Shown piece after piece: positions 1 through 4,878 of a DNA stretch of 6,174 nucleotides. The DNA comes from Candidatus Eiseniibacteriota bacterium (GTDB lineage Bacteria > Eisenbacteria > RBG-16-71-46 > JAGVPR01): assembly GCA_020052115.1 (NCBI GenBank), contig JAGVPR010000069.1, forward strand, positions 1 through 6,174, read 5' to 3'. Under the pieces are notes generated by a model, which had not been told where the DNA came from, searched no databases, and saw only the letters and a program-made list of their open reading frames with translations. The position numbers and the translations under genes are program-made. How positions within the stretch are numbered: the stretch's first letter is position 1; each line of letters starts with the position of its first letter.

Positions 1-306
1 CGTCACGCGCGCGAAGCCGCGGGCCACGACGCGCGCGGCCACCGTTCTTCGCAGCGTCGAGGCGACAGCCGGCAGTTCACGGAGCGAGGGGCTCGAACGG
101 ACGAGATCGCCGAAGCGCCGCGTTTCCCGCTCCACGCGCTGCAGCGAGCGGAACTTGTAGATAATGATCGCCCACGAGGTGACCGAGAGCAGCAGAAGCA
201 CGAGAAGGGTGGCTTTCGCCACGGGGCTTGCATGGACAACCATGCCCGTCACCGAGGGACGGGCCGCTCCCAGTCCTTGTATGAGCAGGGGCATCAACGT
301 GGGCAT
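1..306 (-). CDS. tolQ: TolQ/ExbB-family proton-channel protein, N-terminal part
   Basis: Partial gene: 102 codons are visible and the reading frame runs off the left edge without a stop. It encodes an inner-membrane protein of the TolQ/ExbB/MotA family, which uses the proton gradient to energise envelope machinery (TolQ works with TolR and TolA in outer-membrane constriction at division). The first transmembrane helix is clear at residues 29-50, with the segment LSVTSWAIIIYKF at 40-52 closely matching the SxxSWAIII signature of TolQ. A charged cytoplasmic stretch rich in Arg and Glu follows (51-102), as in the family, where the large cytoplasmic loop comes next. I chose the ATG at 306 because GGAGG (311-315) lies 4 bases upstream; in-frame ATGs at 294 and 243 lack such a site, though starting at 243 would leave only a short pre-helix tail. 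TolQ rather than ExbB is favoured by the SWAIII motif, but the C-terminal helices and any tolR/tolA neighbours are outside the window. Confidence 0.78.
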   Translation of the reverse strand, partial: MPTLMPLLIQGLGAARPSVTGMVVHASPVAKATLLVLLLLSVTSWAIIIYKFRSLQRVERETRRFGDLVRSSPSLRELPAVASTLRRTVAARVVARGFARVT

Positions 307-310
307 CGAG

Positions 311-315
311 CCTCC
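311..315 (-). promoter_or_regulatory. Shine-Dalgarno for the TolQ-family gene
   Basis: The minus strand reads GGAGG four bases before the ATG at 306. This supports that start over the in-frame ATGs at 294 and 243. A 6-bp GC hairpin (328-333 with 339-344) sits 12 bases further upstream in the leader. Confidence 0.5.
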
Positions 316-394
316 AAGCGTTCGCGCGCGGGGGGATTCCCCGCAGACGCCGAGGCCGATGCTATCAGAAACGCAAGGATCCCGGGCGGGCGGA

Positions 395-422
395 CGTGCC
401 GGCCCCGGCGGACGCCGGCACG
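395..422. other. 9-bp perfect GC-rich inverted repeat between the receiver and TolQ genes
   Basis: CGTGCCGGC (395-403) pairs perfectly with GCCGGCACG (414-422) across a 10-base loop. It lies 35 bases beyond the stop of the upstream receiver gene, where a terminator or an mRNA processing or stabilising hairpin would be expected. Read in the direction of transcription (minus), no T-run follows the stem, so it is not a canonical intrinsic terminator. It may act as an attenuating or stabilising structure between the signalling operon and the TolQ-family gene, or be chance structure in very GC-rich DNA. Confidence 0.4.
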
Positions 423-456
423 GTAGACACGACGGGCGTCGCCGAAAGGTTCCGCG

Positions 457-855
457 CTACTCGTTCACCACGGGGCGCAGCTCGCGTTCGCAAAGGATCG
501 CCTTGATCCGCTCGATCAGTTTTCGCGGGCTGAATGGCTTCGTGATGTAATCCTCGGCGCCCGCCTCGAAGCCCAATTCCTGGTCAATGCTCCGGCCCTT
601 CGCCGACAGTAGGATGATCGGAATGTCGCGCGTCCGAGGGTCGCTCTTCAACTGGCGGCACGCCTCGTAGCCGTCCATCTTCGGCATCATGATGTCGAGG
701 ACGATGAGGTCGGGCTCGTCGCGCTGCGCCGACTCGAGCGCCTCTTCGCCGTTCTGCGCCGTGATGACCTCGAACCCCTCCACCTCCAGGCTGAATTCCA
801 GGATCTGGAGGATGTAGATCTCGTCGTCCACGACGAGAACGCGCTTCGTTTCCAA
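457..855 (-). CDS. Stand-alone response-regulator receiver (CheY-like)
   Basis: A 132-residue single receiver (REC) domain with no output domain. Such proteins act as phosphate shuttles in relays or as diffusible effectors binding a partner. All active-site residues are present: acidic pair D10/D11 after the first strand (VLVVDDE), phospho-acceptor D54 in VLDIMMPKMDG, S84 in the Thr/Ser position (LLSAKG), and K106 in YITKPF. The start codon is TTG, displayed as Met. It is supported by GGGAGGAA about 6-8 bases upstream and by the fold beginning at once after it. It lies 16 bases after the stop of the hybrid kinase gene, so it is very probably co-transcribed and phosphorylated by that kinase. 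Its receiver is similar to that of the GGDEF regulator two genes upstream, with D54 and K106 at identical positions. The terminal tail after residue 120 is too short for a DNA-binding domain. Confidence 0.93.
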   Translation of the reverse strand: METKRVLVVDDEIYILQILEFSLEVEGFEVITAQNGEEALESAQRDEPDLIVLDIMMPKMDGYEACRQLKSDPRTRDIPIILLSAKGRSIDQELGFEAGAEDYITKPFSPRKLIERIKAILCERELRPVVNE

Positions 856-860
856 GGAAG

Positions 861-870
861 ATTCCTCCCG
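861..870 (-). promoter_or_regulatory. Shine-Dalgarno deciding a TTG start
   Basis: The minus strand reads CGGGAGGAAT just before the receiver gene, with the GGAGG core 8 bases from the TTG at 855. No ATG or GTG is better placed, and the receiver fold starts at the next codons, so TTG is taken as the true start. Confidence 0.65.
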
Positions 871-871
871 T

Positions 872-3487
872 CTACAAGAGGCGGCCGCCGGCCTGGGTTT
901 CGACCAGCGTCCCGGCGAGCACCTGCTCCAGGGCTTCGATCACGGCCGCGTCGAACTGCGTTCCGGCGTGCGCCGTCAGCTCGCGCAGCGCCTGTTCATT
1001 GCTCACGGCCTCGCGGTAGGGCCGCCCGCGCGTCATAGAGTCGAACGCGTCGAGCACCGACAGCGCCCGGGCGCCGAGCGGGATCTGGTCTCCCCTGAGG
1101 CCGTGCGGGTAGCCTTCGCCGTCCGGTCTCTCGTGGTGGGTCTCCACCCACGAGAGCAACTCGGGACTCACCTCGATGCTGCGCAGGATGCGGGCGCCCG
1201 CCTCCGGGTGATTCGTGAGGAGCATCCACTCGTCGGGGACGAGAGGCCGGTTCTCCCCGAGAACGTCCTCCGACATGAACCCCATCCCCACCTCGTGCAC
1301 CGCCGCCGCGTAGACGAGCTGCCGCGAAGAGGCCGGGCCGAAGCCGAGCTGCTGGCCCAGCGCAAATGCCAGATCCGCGCGGGTGCCGGCGTGGAGCCCG
1401 CGCCGCGTCCGGCGGGCGTTCAGGTCGAGAGCGGTGAAGCACTCGCGAATGAGCCGCGAGCGCCCTTGCGTCGGGCTTCCCTTCGAAACGAGGTCCCACG
1501 CGTTGCCGATTCGCTCCGAGAGGGCCATGAGCAGACGCAGATCGTGCTCGTTCATCGGTGCCCCGTCCGCCTTGTTGGAGACGTTGAGGACGCCGATGAC
1601 CTCGCCGGCCCATCGGACCGGCACGGAGACGAGCGACTTCGCCCCGCAGCAGATCGCCGCCGATGCCTTCTGGAACCGTCCGTCGCTGTCGAGATCCTCG
1701 ATCAGCAGCTCTTTCCCGTGCTGCGCGACCCATCCATAGCCCGCCTCGCCGACCGGGATCCGCGCCTCGCGCGCCGCCTTCTCTTCGATTCCGATCGAGG
1801 CCCGGACCGCGAGCGTCAGCCCGTCGTCCTCGAGCGCCAGGAAGGAGACCAAACGCGCATCGAACATGGAGGCCACCATCGAGACCATGGCCCGCGAGAG
1901 GGCATCGGAGAAGCCGCTCGACCGGTTCACCGGGAAGGCGATCGGCGTTCCTCCGTCCGGGCTCCCGCCGAAGGCGATCACGAAGCGAGTGCCTCCCCCG
2001 TCCTTGCTTTCGGCGCGGATCTCACCGCCGTGCCATTCCACGATGCTCTTCGTGATCGAAAGCCCGAGCCCCGATCCGCCGAAGCGGCGCACGTTGCTCC
2101 CGTCCACTTGATAGAAGCGGTCGAAGATCCGATCGAGCTTGTCCTCGGGAATGCCGATCCCCGTATCCTCGATCGCGATTTCCACGATCCCGCTCTTCTT
2201 GTCGGCCGAGAGGGTGATGCGGCCGCCTTCGGGCGTGAACTTGATGGCGTTGCCGGTGAGGTTCAAGAAGACCTGCTTCATGAGATCGTGGTCCGCCTCG
2301 ATCTGCACCTCGCCCGACGGGAACGACGACTCCAGCACGAGGCGCTTTTTCTCCGCCATCGGACGGATGACGTCCATGACCTCCTCGATCAACCGGCTCA
2401 GCGACAGCGGCTCGCGGCGCACCGTGAGCTTGCCCGCCTCCAGCTTCGAGAGGTCGAGAACGGCATCAATGAGGCGCGCCAGCCGCGCGCTCTCCTCGTT
2501 GATGATCCCGAGGAATTCCTGGCGCGTCGGGCCGTCAATCGTCTCGCCGGCGTCCAGGAGCGTTTCGACGTAGGCGCGGATTGATGTGAGCGGCGTGCGC
2601 AGCTCGTGCGACACGGTCGAGACGAAGTTCGATTTGAGCTCGTTGAGTTCCCTCATCCGCTCCGCGGTCGCCTTGATCTGGTGCATGTTCTCTTCGAGGT
2701 GGCGGTAGAGCGTCGCATTCTGGATCGCGGTCGCCCCTTCGTTCGCGAACAGCTCCAGCGTTTCGATCATCTCGAGGGTCGGAAGCCGGCGATCGCCGGG
2801 GTCGTCCACGGACATGTACGCGATCAGCTTACCTTCGCGGGTCCGCATCGGGACGAAGAGCACGTCGTCCTGGTGCCACTCTCCCTCGCGCCGCTCGCCG
2901 AGGTTCGGGACGTAGGCCAGCTCGTCGTCTTCCTTGCTCCAGAAGTTCCACTCGTGGCTGATGAAGTACGAATTCGAGATGCGGAACCTCTCCTGGATCC
3001 ACGACTCGAACTCCTCGCGCAGCACCTCGTACCTCTCGAGCATCGAAATCGCGTCGTACGGCAGCCCGGCGAAGGCCCGAGCCTGGAAGACGTCGCGTTC
3101 CTCGTCGAGAGCGCGCAAAAGGACGATCCGGTAGCCGAGGCACTCGCGCACGGCGTTGACGACGGTCTGGAGCACATGCTCGAGGTCCAGCTCGGAGTTG
3201 ATGAGGTTCGAGAGCTCGAAGACCTTCTGGATCTGGCTTGTCCTCTTTTTCGAGGCGGCCATCTGGTTGTGGAAGAGCTCGAAGGCCCGCTCCTTGGCTT
3301 CCTCGAGACGGTCGTTGGCCTGGACGAGGTGCGCGCAGCGCTCCTCGAGTTCCCGCGTGCGGTTCCGCCTCCAGCGGAGCATCACCGCCCGGGCGGCCGC
3401 GACGGCCAGGAAGCCGCACGCGGCGAGCAGCGCGAGGGGTACGCCCTCGGCCGCGCCGCGGAAGACCACGAAGATCGGCAACGCCAT
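872..3487 (-). CDS. Membrane histidine kinase fused to GAF and HD-GYP-like domains
   Basis: An 871-residue hybrid sensor protein. Order: one likely transmembrane helix (about 16-37) followed by basic RWRRNR, so the rest is cytoplasmic; coiled coil (about 43-80); first GAF (about 100-260); a second helical linker; HisKA with H294 in VSHELRTPL; HATPase (about 395-508) with N-box NLTGNAIKF (N413), G1 DTGIGIP (441-447), FDRFYQ and G2 GGSGLGLS; second GAF (about 525-665); HD-GYP-like domain (about 695-862). Kinase residues are all intact, so autophosphorylation is expected. The HD-GYP part keeps H760, HHE (784-786), DGEGYP (789-794) and D813, but the HDxGK signature reads HEVGM (731-735), losing the metal-bridging Asp and the Lys. 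HD-GYP proteins normally hydrolyse c-di-GMP; here activity is uncertain. The ATG start has GAGG 5 bases upstream. The gene begins 14 bases after the GGDEF regulator and ends 16 bases before the receiver, which are its likely phosphorylation targets. Confidence 0.93.
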   Translation of the reverse strand: MALPIFVVFRGAAEGVPLALLAACGFLAVAAARAVMLRWRRNRTRELEERCAHLVQANDRLEEAKERAFELFHNQMAASKKRTSQIQKVFELSNLINSELDLEHVLQTVVNAVRECLGYRIVLLRALDEERDVFQARAFAGLPYDAISMLERYEVLREEFESWIQERFRISNSYFISHEWNFWSKEDDELAYVPNLGERREGEWHQDDVLFVPMRTREGKLIAYMSVDDPGDRRLPTLEMIETLELFANEGATAIQNATLYRHLEENMHQIKATAERMRELNELKSNFVSTVSHELRTPLTSIRAYVETLLDAGETIDGPTRQEFLGIINEESARLARLIDAVLDLSKLEAGKLTVRREPLSLSRLIEEVMDVIRPMAEKKRLVLESSFPSGEVQIEADHDLMKQVFLNLTGNAIKFTPEGGRITLSADKKSGIVEIAIEDTGIGIPEDKLDRIFDRFYQVDGSNVRRFGGSGLGLSITKSIVEWHGGEIRAESKDGGGTRFVIAFGGSPDGGTPIAFPVNRSSGFSDALSRAMVSMVASMFDARLVSFLALEDDGLTLAVRASIGIEEKAAREARIPVGEAGYGWVAQHGKELLIEDLDSDGRFQKASAAICCGAKSLVSVPVRWAGEVIGVLNVSNKADGAPMNEHDLRLLMALSERIGNAWDLVSKGSPTQGRSRLIRECFTALDLNARRTRRGLHAGTRADLAFALGQQLGFGPASSRQLVYAAAVHEVGMGFMSEDVLGENRPLVPDEWMLLTNHPEAGARILRSIEVSPELLSWVETHHERPDGEGYPHGLRGDQIPLGARALSVLDAFDSMTRGRPYREAVSNEQALRELTAHAGTQFDAAVIEALEQVLAGTLVETQAGGRLL

Positions 3488-3501
3488 CGGCTCCTCGGCT
3501 G

Positions 3502-4434
3502 TTACTCGCTGCGCCGTTCCTTGACGACCACGCTTCCGGTCTGGGACTTGCCGTACCGCTTCAGATCCGCCACCGCATCAATCAGCTTCGCGTAGTGCGT
3601 GATCGGACCGACCTCGGTCGTGATGATCGCGACGGTGAGCGACATCACGGGGAAGCGCCGCAGGGTGCCTTGGCGGTCGAGCACCTCGATGTAGCCGCGG
3701 TCGAGATCCACCTTGTTGTAGAAGCCCGGCACGCGCCGGTCGAACTCGGTCTTCAGGTGTTCGCCGATCGCGTCGGCGTGTTCGGGGGTCGTGATGATGA
3801 CGAAGTCGTCGCCGCCGACGTGGCCGATGAAGTCGCCGTCGGTGCCGAGTTCCTGGACCGTCTCGGCGAGCAGGCCCGCAGTGGCCCGGATGGCGTCGTC
3901 GCCGCGGGAGTATCCGTAGTAGTCGTTGACGACCTTGAAATTGTCTATGTCGGCGTAGAGGAACGCGAACGGCGTCCCCGCGACGATGCGGCGGTTGGCT
4001 TCCTGCTCGATCGAGATATTGCCCGGCAGGCCGGTGAGCGGGCTCGCGTCGCGCTGCGAGCGGCTCCACTGCAAGATGTTCTGCACGCGCAGCAGAAGTT
4101 CCTTCGGGTCGTACGGCTTGGTCAGATAGTCGTTCGCGCCGTCCCTCAGGCCGCCGACCTTGTCGTGGATATCCGACTTCGCCGTGAGCATGATCACGGG
4201 AATGTGGCTCGTGTTGAAGTGGGACTTTAGGCGGCGGCACGCCTCGCGGCCGTCCATGACCGGCATCATGAGATCCAGCAGGACAAGATCCGGCGAAACC
4301 TCCTTCACCTTCTCGAGCCCCTCCTCGCCGTTCTCGGCTGTCGAGACGTCGTAGCCAGCCCTCTCGAGCCGGAACTTGAGTATTTGGCGGATGTTCTGAT
4401 CGTCTTCGACCACGAGGATTTTCTCGTGCGGCAT
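3502..4434 (-). CDS. PleD-like response regulator: receiver plus GGDEF (diguanylate cyclase) domain
   Basis: A 310-residue cytoplasmic regulator. The receiver (about 4-122) has the acidic cluster E10-D12, phospho-acceptor D54 (LLDLMMPVMDG), T84 and K106 (YLTKPY). A GGDEF domain follows (about 130-300), the fold that makes c-di-GMP from two GTP. It keeps the metal ligand region YADIDNFKVVND (160-171, D162), but the active-site loop is GGDDF (207-211), the usual D-PLTGL-NR entry motif reads SPLTGLPGN, and the RxxD inhibitory site is absent (T198 and D201 at those places). Cyclase activity is plausible but not assured; it may be a c-di-GMP or GTP sensor. I place the start at the ATG at 4434, where GAGGT lies 7 bases upstream and the receiver fold begins at once. 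An in-frame ATG at 4545 would add 37 non-domain residues. First gene of the operon; the kinase gene follows after 14 bases. Confidence 0.92.
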   Translation of the reverse strand: MPHEKILVVEDDQNIRQILKFRLERAGYDVSTAENGEEGLEKVKEVSPDLVLLDLMMPVMDGREACRRLKSHFNTSHIPVIMLTAKSDIHDKVGGLRDGANDYLTKPYDPKELLLRVQNILQWSRSQRDASPLTGLPGNISIEQEANRRIVAGTPFAFLYADIDNFKVVNDYYGYSRGDDAIRATAGLLAETVQELGTDGDFIGHVGGDDFVIITTPEHADAIGEHLKTEFDRRVPGFYNKVDLDRGYIEVLDRQGTLRRFPVMSLTVAIITTEVGPITHYAKLIDAVADLKRYGKSQTGSVVVKERRSE

Positions 4435-4678
4435 TCTCCAGACCTCGCAACCGTGTGCCCGGCAATCAAGGCGTCCGGCGAAGGAGTTCTCTACACGGGC
4501 CGACGGCGCGGTCCAAGCGCGCCGAGGCGCAGGCTTTCCTTTCAACAGGGGTATCGGCCGGGCGGGGGCGGACCTTTACGCGGGGAGAAGGGGAAGAAGG
4601 TCCGAGGGAGGCTATCGGTCGTGTCGAAGCCCGTGGTGCTCGCCTGCTGAGTGATCTCCGTGGCGCGCTTCAGCGGGG

Positions 4679-4705
4679 CGCCGCCAGGCAGATCCACGGG
4701 CGGCG
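4679..4705. repeat. 7-bp GC inverted repeat inside the operon leader
   Basis: CGCCGCC (4679-4685) pairs perfectly with GGCGGCG (4699-4705) across a 13-base loop, and pairing continues outward past one mismatch. In the minus-strand transcript the loop includes part of CCACGGG (4694-4700), which can pair instead with CCCGTGG (4630-4636). That gives two mutually exclusive folds. It has no T-run, so it is not an intrinsic terminator. In DNA this GC-rich it may be chance. Confidence 0.3.
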
Positions 4706-4778
4706 GCTCTCGATCTCCTCCGCGCCGAGGGGAAGTCGCCGCCCACGCCGAGGCGGGGTGAGCGCCGTAAGTGGATGA

Positions 4779-4806
4779 AAAATATAACAGCAAGCCGGAG
4801 AGTCAA
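4779..4806 (-). promoter_or_regulatory. Candidate sigma-70-type promoter for the signalling operon
   Basis: On the minus strand TTGACT (4806-4801) is followed after 16 bases by TATTTT (4784-4779), with TATATT overlapping it two bases earlier. The -35 matches consensus at five of six positions and the -10 at four. It sits in the only AT-rich block of the region and points at the GGDEF regulator gene. Transcription would begin near 4772 and give a leader of about 340 nt before the ATG at 4434. A plus-strand TATAAC (4783-4788) overlaps it but lacks a recognisable -35. Confidence 0.5.
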
Positions 4807-4825
4807 GCTGGGCCTCGGAATGGCC

Positions 4826-4865
4826 GATGTTGAAGCGGAGACGGCACGCGGCGACACCCAACATC
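4826..4865 (+). repeat. Inverted repeat just upstream of the pilin-like start
   Basis: GATGTTG (4826-4832) pairs perfectly with CAACATC (4859-4865) over a 26-base loop. In the mRNA of the plus-strand gene the stem would end 2 bases before the GAGG ribosome-binding site, leaving it exposed beside the helix. It could affect translation or mRNA stability; the long loop makes this uncertain. Confidence 0.3.
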
Positions 4866-4867
4866 CT

Positions 4868-4871
4868 GAGG
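4868..4871 (+). promoter_or_regulatory. Shine-Dalgarno for the pilin-like gene
   Basis: GAGG lies 7 bases before the ATG at 4879 and supports that start over the in-frame ATG at 4900, which has no such site and would shorten the prepilin leader to seven residues. Confidence 0.55.
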
Positions 4872-4878
4872 GCCAACC

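Larger units (their letters stand above)
4435..4878. other. Divergent intergenic region of 444 bases with long operon leader
   Basis: This stretch separates the minus-strand signalling operon from the plus-strand pilin-like gene. No convincing gene lies in it: the open frames that cross it are proline- or arginine-rich, lack ribosome-binding sites and resemble no family I recognise. It holds a minus-strand promoter candidate (4779-4806), GC-rich inverted repeats, and the ribosome-binding site of the pilin-like gene. Inverted repeats include CGCCGCC (4679-4685) with GGCGGCG (4699-4705), and CCCGTGG (4630-4636) competing for CCACGGG (4694-4700). I looked for the conserved GEMM c-di-GMP riboswitch motifs and did not see them. 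An AT-rich block at 4777-4788 stands out in otherwise GC-rich DNA and could serve both directions. Confidence 0.6.

Noticed and set aside
3..239. Small minus-strand frame (78 codons) at the left edge
   Set aside because: It is a Ser/Arg-rich frame overlapping the same strand as the TolQ-like frame, which has a clear membrane helix and family signature.
968..2584. Long plus-strand open frame (538 codons) opposite the kinase gene
   Set aside because: It lies antisense to well-conserved kinase, GAF and HD-GYP domains, and its translation is Arg/Glu/Ala/Val-rich with no recognisable domain. Long antisense frames are expected in high-GC genes.
2606..3595. Plus-strand open frame (329 codons) opposite the kinase N-terminus
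   Set aside because: Mirror of the coiled-coil and GAF coding sequence, no family resemblance, and it runs across the junction of two real genes.
3238..4230. Plus-strand open frame (330 codons) opposite the GGDEF regulator
   Set aside because: Antisense shadow of the GGDEF and receiver domains; low-complexity Arg/Pro-rich start and no domain.
4435..4545. 37-residue N-terminal extension of the GGDEF regulator starting at 4545
   Set aside because: The extra residues are Arg/Ala-rich and outside the receiver fold, while the ATG at 4434 has its own ribosome-binding site directly before the domain.
4661..4676. Possible sigma-54 promoter (TGGCGCG...) before the pilin-like gene
   Set aside because: The -24 half is partial and the -12 half does not match TTGC at the required spacing.
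4542..4793. Small minus-strand frame (83 codons) in the divergent region
   Set aside because: Starts at a TTG without a ribosome-binding site, overlaps the promoter candidate, is proline-rich and matches nothing I recognise.
4789..4878. Possible GEMM-type c-di-GMP riboswitch before the pilin-like gene
   Set aside because: The region is short and lacks the conserved GGGCAAACC-like and GCAAAGCCTCC-like segments of that aptamer.
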